Source of the DNA: Acanthacorydalis orientalis
Taxonomy: Eukaryota > Arthropoda > Insecta > Megaloptera > Corydalidae
Assembly (NCBI GenBank): GCA_034766995.1
Contig: CM068317.1
Location: forward strand, 37,229,749-37,293,748
Direction: 5' to 3'
Length of the DNA: 64,000 bases
The position numbers were made by a program, and so were the translations under genes. The notes beneath the pieces were generated by a model. The model saw only the letters and a list, made by a program, of their open reading frames with translations. It was not told where the DNA came from and searched no databases. Shown here one piece after another: positions 49,198 to 62,068 of the stretch (positions within the stretch are counted from its first letter, which is position 1; each line of letters opens with the position of its first letter).

Positions 49198-51150
49198 ATT
49201 AAATATGAAAAGATTTATTTTTATGAAATACATTAAATAATAGTATAGAATAACTTGATATATACTTATCATTTAATATTTTTAAAAAGTTCTAGTAAGT
49301 TACAACTAAATACTATAATTATTAATAATATTTTAAACTATATTCTTGTACAGCAACAAAAACAAGTCTTTTTTCTAACAAAAACTGTAAAAATCCTATT
49401 TTTTCTTTATCTCGCTCTCAAGAGAATCAATACAAGAAAATTAGTGTAATAATTTTGTTATAAAGAGAATCGACCTATTAAACAAAGACATTTATACTAT
49501 TAAAATATTGCATTAAACAAAAAATAAAAAACACAGATAAATCGATATAAAACATTACATATATTATTTGAGTCATTGTTCCACTCTATAGAAATATTCG
49601 GGAAAGATTTTGCCATTGTTTTCTTTTAAATATTCAAGCATCAAATCAAAAGAACATAAATAAAAAAGAAATCATTATTGTTAAATAATTAATTAAATGA
49701 ATATTATTAGATAGATCTAAGTTCTTTGTACAATAAAAAAAATAAATAATAGACTATACTACGAATTTGTAATACGTGAAATTACACCACAGAGTACTAA
49801 TTGGTATTCATATTTTTTTTTATAAACCGATTTACTAGTAAAACTTGACATAACGATATTATATGTTGTACGCTTCGCTTGCTTCGAACATCCGTTGATG
49901 AAAATTCATGAAAAACTAACGATTCAAAACCTAGCACGATTATTAACAACGATGTACGAAAGTTTTGTAAACAATAACCGATGTATTAATTTCTTACATA
50001 TACAATAGCAGTATACATGATACTATATAACCGTTATAACATAAAAGCTTCACAACAAAATATAGAAAGAAAAACGTGTAAAACTGTATACAATTTTAAC
50101 AATATACCTTTTTTCACGAATAAAATTCACAGCATGTTTGAACATTTTTCACCGCCGATCATAAATAATAATGCGCTGTTAAAAAAAATAAAACCATTAT
50201 AACCTGTCAAATAAAAAAATCTATTACGCCATAATGCATGTTTTAAAATAAACTATAGCTCTTCGGTAAAGGTACTACAACCCTTGATATGAGAAGGCGG
50301 ATGCTTAAACACACAGAAATACGTGTATCGGACAAGGATAATCTTACGAAATGTGTTTAAGAGGATGCGTTTCTTTTTCAGTCGCTCGTAGCGTTTTATT
50401 AAAGAATTATAATATTTACAGAAGGATGTGTTTTAAATGATATCGTGTTAAGAAAGTGGAATTAAAGTAGTAGTATAATAAAGAACTTTTTTTTTATATT
50501 CGAGTGTGAAAAATATATACAGGTTGTTTAACGTAAGAACCATATTTTACGTTAAAGTAATCATCTTTTTATATAAGACAAATTACTATTTGTTAGTAAA
50601 ATATATCAACATTTTTAAACGAATTTTCATAAAAATAAAAAAAGTAGAAAAATACTAATAGTATTTCAGAGCTGATATCAAAAATTTAACTGAATTATAA
50701 TTCAAAATAAAATTACTTAATTTGTTTCTATGCGTGCGAAAATACATTTACCATTTTCAATTATTTCACTGTACTTATTTTGTTTATAAAATATTTCATT
50801 TTACTTAACTGTAATAATATAAAGTATTTAACATAAACACAATAAAAAAAACTTTGAATTCCATTATTAACTTTCTAAATAAAGCATACAATACTCGTAC
50901 ATGAATATGAAAATAATAAATGGAATTTAAATCAAACAGAACATTAACATGTGCATAAAATAGTAATTTTAATAAATCTCACTAGTTATTTGAATATCTC
51001 GAGTTTGTGTTTCGAAAACAGAAAGAAAAACGATTCAATCAGATCACATTTTCATCATAGTCGAGTAATCATATATAAAAAAGTCTCACTTCTTCTACAA
51101 AAGATTCATATTCATAATGTTACGAAATAAATATAACATAAAAGTCGCAG
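49198..51150. other. AT-rich non-coding stretch
   Basis: I see no gene here. A patch near 50280-50400 is slightly richer in G+C. A perfect 10-bp hairpin lies at 50527-50556. Confidence 0.5.
50527..50556. repeat. 10-bp perfect hairpin
   Basis: TTTAACGTAA and its exact inverse TTACGTTAAA are separated by GAACCATATT. It sits next to ATACAGGTTG, which resembles some mariner-type ends, but no partner end was found. Confidence 0.6.
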
Positions 51151-51440
51151 ACATCTCTAGTTGGCATCCCGTTGATTTTTAGTGAACAATAAACACGCCA
51201 TGAGGTCAAGTGTACAAGTAACAGTTGGGGTTTGAACACCCACACCATTGAAACAAGTCAACCGTCCGCTACATTTATAATGGGACATCGTATAAAAAAC
51301 AATAAACACTTCATTTGAATATTTCTGTTGCGAAAGGAAAAGAGTCACACTCTTGAGCCGTTAAATAAATCATAGTATTAAGGAACGGTCCTCGTAAATG
51401 AGGTGCTTGACCTTGATAATAGGTAATAAAACATTTTAAT
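51151..51440. other. GC-elevated island
   Basis: A less AT-rich stretch with GTTGGGGTTTGAACACCCAC, CAACCGTCCGC and CCTCGTAAATGAGG. A 63-codon minus frame (51157-51348) crosses it without recognisable similarity. Confidence 0.3.
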
Positions 51441-52344
51441 TTGATGACGGTCGGAACTAACAACAATATAAGTAACTATACATGATGTTTTAATAATTTA
51501 GCAGGTTTTTGTGTGACTAATATTTAATTGACCTCGGTGTAGACTAACAGTTGAAAGAACAATTAAAATGTGTTGATGACAGGAAGAAGTTCAGAGATGA
51601 ATCATAGTGACAATTCATTTCATCTGATATACATATAATGAAAGACAGAGATATAAGATAATTTGTGTTTTTTTTTCCTATAAAGTTATTAGTAATATCT
51701 TTAAAATAAAAATATTCTTCATAAAAAAATTCATTACAATCCAAAATAATTACGACAGATAATAAAAAATGCAATAATAAATTCAAATGAACCAATAAAT
51801 AAATTTAAATAATTTTTATATCTTAAATAAAAAAGACAATTATAATATATTGGATTTAACAATATATTAATAATGCAAATCTATAATCATTTTGAAAAAA
51901 AACAAAAACATATTATTTAAATCCACATCTACATAAATATACATGCAAAAGTCTTAACATATATAAAGTGAGACAATATCAGTTTTTACATCGTTTAAGT
52001 GTGGCTTACAAAAAAGTGTAAAAACTAATCAACAATACACATCTTTTCTTCAAGTAAATTTAATAAAAAATTAAATAGTCTCAATATTGATTTTTTTACA
52101 ATGAAAACGAAACCAATTTAAAAGACATATTAATTTGATATTCAAAAAAGTTGATAGCAAATCCCGCAATAAAGAAGAAGCATATTTTACATATTATAAA
52201 GTGATAACAACCACAAAAATAAGATGTTAATGCAAATTATTGACGGTCAGTAATTATGCAGAACAGTAATAAAAGAGTGGAAAAAGATTTAAAAATACAA
52301 AAAAATTCAACGTTAGCTTCAGTTTACCTTCAGTGTTATTTATT
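51441..52344. other. AT-rich non-coding stretch
   Basis: I see no gene here. An 83-codon minus frame (51544-51795) is Leu/Phe/Ser-rich and matches nothing known. Confidence 0.5.
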
Positions 52345-52359
52345 CTTTCTCTCTCTCTC

Positions 52360-52406
<47 letters not shown>
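52345..52406. repeat. (CT)n(TA)n compound microsatellite
   Basis: A CT run (52345-52360) followed by a TA tract (52363-52406). Confidence 0.95.
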
Positions 52407-52411
<5 letters not shown>

Positions 52412-54080
52412 GAGTAAAAAAATGACAAATTACAAGTTCACTTGCATTCAAATTAATAACTTGTACGTTATTATTATATATAAATTCGCGTGCTTGTGTA
52501 ATAAATTACACTTTCATATTCAGTGTAAAAGTAAAATTTGATAAATTTCCTGCTAATAACTCTGATTTTCACATAAATGTTTACATACAAAAAAGTATTA
52601 CGATACATATGAATGTACACATGAATATTTTATATTAATTCGGGTATATGAACGTAAATAAATATGAATATAAAAGAAAATTAAAAGGTATTACAAATTA
52701 TCTCGTTTCAAGAGCATAGATATTACAAGTGCTATATTAAATGAGAAGATTAAAACCGTCTCACCGAGCAACATTCTGATTTAATTTTAATCCGAAAATT
52801 TATTTTATGAACATCACAGTAAAAAGAACAATACAGATTCCTATTTAAATAATGTCATTGAACAAGATTTACATCGTGATTAAATATGTAATATTAACTT
52901 TTATTATATTTTCAACGCATATAAAACATATTTAACTATTCTTCCTATAAACTGTGTACAAAAATACACACAAACTTACTTGTGTATAAATAAATGAATG
53001 CATAATTATAAAAATAACTCAGGTCATTAGTTATGTGACGTGTTAACATGATCTTGATTAATATATCTCAATTAAGACTATTTGAAATAGAGTAGAGAAA
53101 GTAAAAGGAAATAAGCTTCTATTTATTTTCTGACGTATGAATACATTGTGTCTACAAAACGAAAATAGATCCACATATATTTGGCAGTGTTGACTTTTTA
53201 ATTTGGCACGGGTTATAGAATTAAATGGTGAATGGATATTTTTATAACACTGAATGGAACTTGGAAGTAATACACACTTATATATATATATACGTAACTA
53301 AATGACAAATATTCAAGATTCGTATTCATTCAATTTCTTAATCTGCCTTTTATAATTTGCATAACATGTCACAAATAAACAGATTGTAATTCAAGAACAT
53401 GAAATTAAAAACATTTCTGCGGTTTGAACTGTTTATCATATTCAAATTATTTTAATGCAATCAATAATCAAAAAAATCGAAATTAGAATTTAAAGAACTA
53501 ACAATAATTTCTATACAAACAAGCTAAATTAATAGCATGATGATTTAAAATAATGTTGAAAGTTCTGTTTGTAAAGCAAAGTAAACACATTTACAATTCC
53601 ATCAATTTAATATTAGAAAACTCTAATTATAAAAACAAAGAACCGAAAACACAGAAAACTTATTTTAAGATAATATATAATAAAAAAAATGAAATGCTAA
53701 TGAAAACAAAACAATGCCAAACTTTATGATAAATTGTCGACAGGTGGACGACAATTAAGTGAATGTGTGAAAACAAGATTTGGTTGTATTAAAACTTTTC
53801 CTGTCACCTTAATGTTTAATCTCATGTAACGGTCACTGTTTTTAGTGTTGCGGTTTAAATTCCATGGTAAAATTTTGTACTGAATATAAATATATTCGAC
53901 TGATTTGTATACTTTTTTAATTCTATTCAATATTAGTTTATATCAGAAAAACTTGATCAAATCAACAAAGACGATAAAAATATTTTAAACCAACTTAAAA
54001 GAAATTAAATATATTTTAACACCTTTTAAATTTAATTATTAATTATTATTTAAATTTTAACACACATTTACCAAAGAATG

Positions 54081-54084
<4 letters not shown>
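52407..54084. other. AT-rich non-coding stretch
   Basis: I see no gene here. A short TA tract lies near 53279-53291. A 68-codon minus frame (53724-53930) matches nothing known. Confidence 0.5.

Positions 54085-54144
<60 letters not shown>
54085..54144. repeat. (TA)n microsatellite
   Basis: A TA tract of about 60 bp, separated by ATATAT from the terminus of the FB element starting at 54151. Confidence 0.97.
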
Positions 54145-54150
<6 letters not shown>

Positions 54151-54151
<1 letters not shown>

Positions 54152-54330
54152 GTTCTGACATTGTCGCTAAATTCACTTTTGCAAATAATTGTTTCTTCGT
54201 CCAACAAACTACACAGAAACTTTTTTTCTGATCAACAAAGTATAATAATTCATTATTGATCATTTCTGATTCTGAGTAGTACCCATTTTGATGGAAATTC
54301 CATTAGAAACAGCCAAAGTTTCAAAAAAAT
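54151..54330 (+). mobile_element. Fold-back MITE arm (family FB)
   Basis: AGTTCTGACATTGTCGCTAA, then ATTCACTTTTGCAAATAATT, CAACAAACTACACAGAAAC, TTTTTTTCTGATCAAC and ATTCATTATTGATCATTTCT follow the family arm end to end. TTTTGATGGAAATTCCATTA marks the start of the interior. The opposite arm is not visible, so the copy is truncated on the right. Its terminus follows immediately after a (TA)n tract. Confidence 0.7.
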
Positions 54331-54895
54331 CTGGGAATCAAGTCATCCAAATATATTTTTAATAAAATTCAAATATATTTTCATTTTTTAGAAAATGAAA
54401 AATATTAAAAAAAAAAAAATATTAAACTATATTCATTTTTTCTATTATTAGTTATACTTCAATAAAATATTACAATTTGTAAATAAATCTGAATATTACC
54501 ATGTTCCCTCTCTTCAGAATTATATAAATATAATGTCCACTCATTTTTTGAAAAATCGCAAATTTTCTTTTTAGAAAAATCGATGAACGAGTTTTATTCT
54601 TTTAAATGGAGTAGAAGGACAGCATGTACCTTCATTATATATGTTTAGATTAATAAATTTGAATGTTATCGTTTTCTAAATACAAAGCACAATTTGTTGC
54701 GTGTATGTTAGCTTTTACATAAAACAATCAGGCACACCTTGTCAATAGAAACACAACAAACAGAAAATCCTTTAATAGAGACCACTACAAAACCCAACAC
54801 TCTATATAAATACTAAACTCTTTCTCGCACATTTATCATTCCGCAGTTAACCCTTCTTAGTTCCTATTCTATCGTACAAAACATCTTGTAATAAA
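54331..54895. other. AT-rich non-coding stretch
   Basis: I see no gene or recognisable repeat here. Confidence 0.5.
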
Positions 54896-54899
54896 AAAA

Positions 54900-55285
54900 A
54901 ACAATACCGTAATAATTCAAAACAAACGAGCGTCAAGAAAACAATACACTCACGTTACATGCATTCCAAGGCCACCATCCCAGCTACAATAAAACTGCTT
55001 TACAACGGCGAACCAACACGTCGTTATGGGCATGAAAAATATCTATTTATGAATTTTGACGTTCGTGTTATTGTACGTCCTATGTGTGTATGTATGTATA
55101 TATGTGCGTACTGTATATAGAGGGTGTCAAAATGTACACGATCAAGCCATTCTCGATTTTATGCAACATTTGCTTAGTGCTGTAGCAAGGGCATGTATAT
55201 AACGCAACTACCCTCTACTGCTCTATCGTCTGAAACGCTTACTAAGAAGTGATAAAAACTGTCAACGGTAGTATTAGTCACTCGA
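54900..55285. other. GC-elevated island
   Basis: A less AT-rich stretch with CATTCCAAGGCCACCATCCC, ACGGCGAACCAACACGTCG and a TGTATGTATG run near 55088. No open frame or domain is recognised. Confidence 0.3.
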
Positions 55286-57435
55286 AGCAAAAAAATATAT
55301 TCCAAGTTTCTGCTTCTGGTGTGTGTATGTTTTTTTTTAAGAAAAAAAATGTGTCCTCGACGAAAGGCTTAAGACACAAAGACAGATGAATTTATTTCAT
55401 TGTTGACAATTTATTATTTTAACTGCTATAATTAATTGTTTCGAGAGGTCAAAAAGTTACGCTCCGTTGACTTTTTTAATTGGATGTTTGGTGTTGCTAG
55501 CTGGTTAGTGTCTACTCGTGCATGTTGAAGTTTGCATTTTTGTTTTTTAATTCGTTGTATATTTTTTACGTGATGCGATAATTGCTCTTTTTAAGATTTC
55601 CTAAGTTATTTTAGTTATCGGAAATGTTAACACATCGTTGTGAAAACAACGCGGTAACAGCCAAAACATCTGAATATATTTATTATGCATGTAATATGTT
55701 TCGAACAAGTAAATAAATGTTTATACTAAATTTAAAATGAGCTGCCGCTTTACATAAAAAACAATCATTGAGAAAGATTGAATGTGTACTCTTTTTTTAT
55801 ATACAAATTATACTTTAAATTAAAAGTTGAATAGTTATCATATAGCTGGTAGTTTTTTTCATTGACAAATTTCGAAAGAGCAGGAAACATTTTCTCAACC
55901 TACGCATAAACAATGTACAGCATAGTAAAATTAATCACACATTAAAATTAATATTTAAATCTTGGCTAAATATGATAACATGTTATATTATTTTTATAAA
56001 AAAAATAATTAAATTTAGGATGTTAAAAGTAATGTAAAATCTATTTAGAAATAAATCAAGTGTATTTCAAGACTATTTGCATGAATCTTATAATTCGACA
56101 TTAAAATATCTTTAATAGATAAAACTTTTAATAAACTTTCAATTACATGACAAGAAATTTAATATTCATTACCAAAACAATTTTCAATAAACTATTATTA
56201 ATAAATTATACACATAGCTGTCTAAACTATTATCAATACAATTTTCTTCTTATTAAATAATAATCATCGTTAAAGACGATACTGTTTTACAATAAAAAAT
56301 GTATACAATAACCAAAATAATAAACCATAATTTGTATACAAATTAATATTGATAAATTATGTAATATAAAATTTATATTTAAACTAATGAAAAAATCAAC
56401 AAACTCTAATAATAAAAGCAAAGCCATTATCTTGGAAATAAATAACAATGAAAAATTAATTGAAAGAAAATATATTCTGTCTAAATAAAATTATTCAGTT
56501 AAGGTTTAAATGAAAATATAAATTCCAATTCATAACTTGAGATAAAATTTAAGGCACCAAGATAATTATCTGTAAAAATAATATATAGAGAAAATAATTT
56601 TTAGTTTAAGTTAAACGCGAAAACACTTATCAGATTATTATGAGTTTAATCTTTATATATTCCAGATAAGAAAAACATTATAAAAACTAAAATAATTGTA
56701 TATTTTATCTTACAATTCGTATTATTAAAAAATTACACATTTTATCTTGCAATTCATGAACCATATTTCTTTCAATATTCGGGAATGAATGATAATAGAA
56801 TTTATTTTTAAATTAATTATCAAAAAAAATATATGTAAAAAAATCTTTAGGTAAAATGAAGAGTTCATGTAGAATTCAAATACAATATATTTCACAAAGC
56901 AGAAAAAATACACCCTTACTCACGATTTAAAGTCTAAAAAGAGAAGTAATCTGCATAGAATATTAATACAAAACACGAGTAATTACTGAAGTCATCAAAA
57001 CTTTTGGCTTTTCATGTAAGGAAAGTTAGAATTAATGGATGAAAACATTATCTCTGAAAATATTTAAGGTTCATCCAATACATTTAAATTTCTGTAATTT
57101 TATACTTGGAATGAATTCAAGTTTAGATTTTTGTACATTATTCAGAGGTTTTTATTATTCAAAATTAATTAAATATATATAGTGCTGAGTAATTCATATT
57201 CTTAAGACTACATAAAAGAATGCAAAGACAATTAATAATTTCAACAAAGATTACAATGTATAATAAAATACACTACGTCAAAAATACTTTAACGATTATT
57301 TTATAATGTAATAAATAATATGACAATAATGCTTTAAAGAGACAAATAATATAAAATGGAAATTTATGACAATTAGCAGTAAATATTCAGTTCATTCTCA
57401 AAAATAAATAAATAAAAGAATATTGCATTATACTC

Positions 57436-57436
<1 letters not shown>
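55286..57436. other. AT-rich non-coding stretch
   Basis: I see no gene or recognisable element here. Confidence 0.55.
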
Positions 57437-57472
<36 letters not shown>

Positions 57473-57560
57473 CACACACATACATAAGTTTCTCTTAAAA
57501 AATAAAATCTTTTATTTCAAATTATATATATATATATATATATATATTTATTTATTTATT
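57437..57560. repeat. Two (TA)n tracts with (AC)n and (TTTA)n
   Basis: TA tract 57437-57468, then CATACACACACATACA; after ~40 bp a second TA tract 57523-57547 and about four TTTA units. Confidence 0.93.
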
Positions 57561-58580
57561 TAAATTCGTGTATGTATAATTTTTGTGCATGTGGGCGAGA
57601 AAGAAATTAGTGTAATTAGTAAATGCTACTAGTAATAACAAAGAATATTTACTCAAAAGATATTAACATATGTATTTAAAATACTTTGAACTAAAATAAA
57701 AATTATCTCATAAATATTAAAATTAGTATTAAAAAAAGTTGCAGAACAGTACAATAACTAATATCAAAAGAAGTTTATTAAACTAAACATATTTTTCAAA
57801 AAAATTAAAAGCCGCTACATTTTAATCTAATTTTAGTATAAAATTAAAGGGGTTGGAACAAGCTGAAACACCTAACACTTTTCCATTAAGTCATTTCATA
57901 AATATGCATGTTTTTTTTATGGTTCGACAATAAAAGTCTATAGATTAATTTCCGCCAACGTTTAAGTAACCATTATGCATACGAATTTTAATAAGTTTTT
58001 ATAGCATATCTTTACTACCATGTTTACTTATTCGTGTATTTTGTTAAACTCTACATGAAAAACCATGTTTGATTAATTCGTAACGAAAAAAATATTGTCG
58101 CATACTATCTGTTAATTGTATCAATCCATTAATAAATGTTCGCATTATTGATATCTTACTAGAAATAAATTAATTTTCAATATGCGAAGGCGTAAAGATA
58201 CGACGGCTTAAATTTCATTCACGAACTTTTTTTTATTAACATACAATGTACAAAGCTTTTTATGCGATAAAAATTCAAACGAGATAGGAGAAAAGATTTT
58301 TTTTATATGGGATATAAAAACTATAGCAGTACTAATTTGTTTGATAATTTATTCAATTTTATGACTTAATTGTTGTTGGTCGTGACGTGATTTCGAAAAA
58401 CACAAACATACAAAAACAAGATATGAAAAAATATATAATCGGAGATCTAGACGAAAGGCAATGACCTTAAGATCGATATTTAAAATCTAAACCGTATTTT
58501 CGATTAGAAAAAAAAGAATAATCAACGAATCAGCACAAAAATAGCACACAGAATCTGATTGAATCAGAACGCAATGTATA
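57561..58580. other. AT-rich non-coding stretch
   Basis: I see no gene here. CpG words become more frequent towards 58180 and 58440 without coding structure. Confidence 0.5.
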
Positions 58581-59070
58581 GTGTTTTAGAAGCGGGCCTA
58601 CGACAGTGAATAACTTTCAAAAACTGCTAAACTTTTCTCGTAAATAGATAAACTGAACAGAGTGTGTCAGTGGGCCTCTCCGGTCTCTATACACACGTAT
58701 ATACCTACACACAGCATCACACAACGGTGGTGGTGTTTTTGGGTAAAGTAAAACGAAGGGATGACGATATAAATCTTGGTTGCGGCCGTGTTTTTCAATG
58801 ACGGCGTGTTCTTCTCTCTTCTCCGTTATTCTTCGCCGCCACGCGCGCTTTTGCTTCAAGGCAAGGCGACCGGGCTACTATAAGGAGCTACTGAACTTAT
58901 TTGCATGATATAAGAGCTGTGATGCGAACAGAGTGGCATCATTATGGGAAAGTTACGTTTGCACCGTTGTGATGGCGCCAGAGCTACCTCACTGTTATAT
59001 TATTTTTTTCTGAGGTTATGTTACGGTGTACGAAACAGGTTAACTCTTGTTAGAACGTTTTTACTTACAA
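58581..59070. other. Largest GC-elevated island; possible promoter or exon
   Basis: About 490 bp markedly richer in G+C. It contains a minus frame of 80 codons (58617-58859) starting MKQKRAWRRRITEKREEHAV, very basic at the start, with a proline stretch (PKTPPPLCD). Upstream on the minus strand the G+C-rich DNA continues to about 59060. TGATGGCGCCAGAGC near 58970 includes the palindrome GGCGCC. No family is recognised. The layout would fit a first exon or promoter on the minus strand, but nothing proves it. Confidence 0.35.
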
Positions 59071-60208
59071 CAGATTTGCGTCGCGGAATGAAACAGTAAA
59101 TTAAATTCAGAAGAAAACATTGAAAGGCGGACTTGTTTTTCAATTCTATAACTGATAATTGATTTTCAACTAGTGTTAGAGAAAATTATTAGGTAAATTT
59201 ATGAAGTTTTTTATTCCGCTATAAACGTTGAAACGAATAACATTTTTTGTTTCACGAAAATAATAAGTTTTAACATTTCGACCAACAGAAATGTATTAAA
59301 TTTATTAAATCTGATTTAAAAAATATCCACAAGAACCTAATTTATCAGTTAAACAGAATTTATTTTTAATCTCATTACAACATGTATGTTCTAGTTATAA
59401 TAAAATAAATAATGAAATTAAATTAATAACCGATTAAACGTAAATTGAAAAGACTACAGTTACTCAGTACACATTTTGTTATTGAAATAAATGCTCAAAA
59501 AAACCCACAAAAACAGCGGTTCCAATGCAACCTCCTAATAACTACGAAAATAAATATTTTTTTCAAAACATAACTTCATATTTAAAACAAATCTCTTTCG
59601 CATTAGTTATTCCAGAATAAATTGTAATCATACCAAGAAGTTTTCTTGACAACGTAAATCATTTCGCTTACCTGCAAAAAAAAGAGAAAAATATAAGTAA
59701 ATAATACATAGTGTACAATCTTGTAAAATATTTATCATACTTTTTTAATAAAAATAAATTACTTTTATCTAGATTTCATACAAAAACAACAACTATTACT
59801 CTATGTATACAGAATAGGATCAGATTTAAAATCTCAAATACGTTCACATATACACCAAATAAGTTACTTTCATATTTTATCTGAATATTTGATAAATAAA
59901 AAAAAAGTAATAAAAACATCAAAGAATATAATAAACACATGAAAATATTTTATTACGCAAATATAAAGTCAATAAAAAAATAAAATTTCAAAGGTTATGA
60001 AACAGTGAATAAGTTCTCATGATATATTAAGATACCATTTATTATGACACCCGAAAATGACGCATTTCCTGGAAATGTTCAAAACAATTCTATAAATATG
60101 TAACGTCAAATATTTTACTACTACGCTTATACTTAAACACAACAATATCCAGAACTTTACTCATAAAAACAAAACATGACATACAACCCTTAAACTTTAA
60201 TACATATC

Positions 60209-60220
<12 letters not shown>
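59071..60220. other. AT-rich non-coding stretch
   Basis: I see no gene or recognisable element here. Confidence 0.5.
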
Positions 60221-60273
<53 letters not shown>

Positions 60274-60300
60274 TGTACAAACAAATGTTACAAAAAGTAC

Positions 60301-60339
<39 letters not shown>

Positions 60340-60366
60340 TATATATATTATATATATATATATATT
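60221..60366. repeat. Cluster of (TA)n tracts
   Basis: TA tracts at 60221-60264, 60306-60335 and 60348-60365, separated by short AT-rich spacers. Confidence 0.94.
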
Positions 60367-61425
60367 TGCATACATACAAACATAAATATAACAAATGTTT
60401 GCTGATGTAGCGTGTGTTTGAATAATAGAGGAGTTTATAATAAAAAAATTTCATCAAATAATTACACTGTTAACTTATTTCCACAAAATCATTCTAAAGT
60501 ATTTCAACAACTCAAATCTATAATTATGTAGTGTTAATGCTGTAAATTGTTATAATTTGAAAATAGTAATAAATAAAAAAATATATAAAATATTGATATA
60601 GTTCTTATTTAATTTTTATTTAATACTTTTACTGCTTGATTAAGTATTATTTAAACTTACAAATGAATTTATTGACCTATGCAGATTATAATTTTCTAAA
60701 AAAAATAACAATTAAGAAACAATAATATATTGTATAACTCTTTAGAATTTCATACGAAACTAAGTAACTTTAAACTCTATGTAACATACAGCTCGTCTAC
60801 TGGCTTCTATCTCACTTCATCTTGCGATTTTTAATGTTTTTTCAATATGAAAAACGAACAAAACTATTCCCAAGTCTCTATAATGAACCATTCGTATGAA
60901 AAAGGCAACGTTAAGCTGGAATTCTGGTAGAGTAATCGAAAATCATTTCGATCTTCACAAAAATACCTAAGAAAAGAATTATTCGAGAATTAATCACTCG
61001 AGAAAAACCACCGTCGACCACTTTATAATCAAGAACCTACAAGACGTTAAAGTCTTAATTTTAAAATAGGTTGTAACAAAAAAGTATGTTATGTTTAAAA
61101 TTATATACTTGTATTCACTTTATTTTTCTACATAATAAAAGATTAATTTATACTTTGTTGATTAAATAAGAAGTATTCGCAAAAAATATTATAGTAAATG
61201 TATAAATTATTTACACGATTGAAAAGCTTTTATAAAATTTGAAACTGTATTTTAAGTATACGATAAGTGTCAATACAAGAAAACTACATAATGCACGTCC
61301 GTTTAAATTATCTTTTTATATTGTTTTATATATGTCAATAAAACATTCCGTTGAAAGAAAATCGAAAAAAATGCACACACATGGGAATACTGGAGGGATA
61401 CTTGAACATCCGACAGTTTATGCAT
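60367..61425. other. AT-rich non-coding stretch
   Basis: I see no gene here. A slightly richer patch near 60780-61030 has no recognisable content. Confidence 0.5.
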
Positions 61426-61429
61426 ACTT

Positions 61430-61695
61430 CATTAAACGTGTGGCATACATTTTCTGGTTAGAACGAAGCTGATGTTCTCTTTACAGCCGACATAGATGAC
61501 GCGTCATTGACGTCAAGACGCTCACAGCTAGCTGGTGGCAATAGTAACGGCGGCGTCTTTATATTAAAACTGCCTTTCCAAGAGGCACTCATAATGCACC
61601 GGCGCCTCCACCATAATGTCGTTGCACCGGTACGCAGTCACTGCTGTATACAAGTATTCAGTACAGTAATTCAATTGAGGCACCTTTGATGCTAT
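61430..61695. other. GC-elevated island with CRE palindromes
   Basis: A CpG-containing stretch with two adjacent perfect palindromes, TGACGCGTCA (61497-61506) and TGACGTCA (61508-61515), then AGCTAGCTGG, AACGGCGGCG and CACCGGCGCCTCC. Frames of 60 (plus) and 98 (minus) codons overlap here and match nothing known. The paired bZIP-type palindromes make this one of the better regulatory candidates. Confidence 0.4.
61497..61515. promoter_or_regulatory. Tandem CREB/ATF-type palindromes
   Basis: TGACGCGTCA and TGACGTCA lie one base apart. TGACGTCA is the consensus CRE bound by CREB/ATF bZIP proteins. The tandem arrangement inside a G+C-rich island is unlikely to be random in such AT-rich DNA, but binding is not shown. 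Confidence 0.4.
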
Positions 61696-61992
61696 CGTAA
61701 TTGACTTCAGAAATATACTACGGGATGATGCTAGCTTTTTGTATAATCTTTTCGTATGTTTACCAATAAAAGCACAAATGTACGCAATGTTTATAATTAT
61801 AGAGATTAAAATACACCTAATAAAATCTTGATTTTTAAACAAATATGTATCTGCATACAAATTACATTCACTAATAACCTTAATAGAAAAGAATGTATAT
61901 AGATTTCAGTAGACAAAGTGTCATTTTAGCCAATTATTTCAAAAATATCAAATTACCACTTATTTACTTGTATACTGTTGTAAACATTTGAA

Positions 61993-61994
<2 letters not shown>

Positions 61995-62047
<53 letters not shown>

Positions 62048-62068
62048 TACATATATATATATATATAC
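61995..62068. repeat. (TA)n with TACA interruptions
   Basis: TA tract 61995-62040 followed by interrupted TACATATATA units to 62068. Confidence 0.95.

Noticed and set aside
55110..55150. GAGGGTGTCAAAATGTACACG resembling a DNA-transposon terminus
   Set aside because: No opposite end, no target duplication and no second copy in the window.
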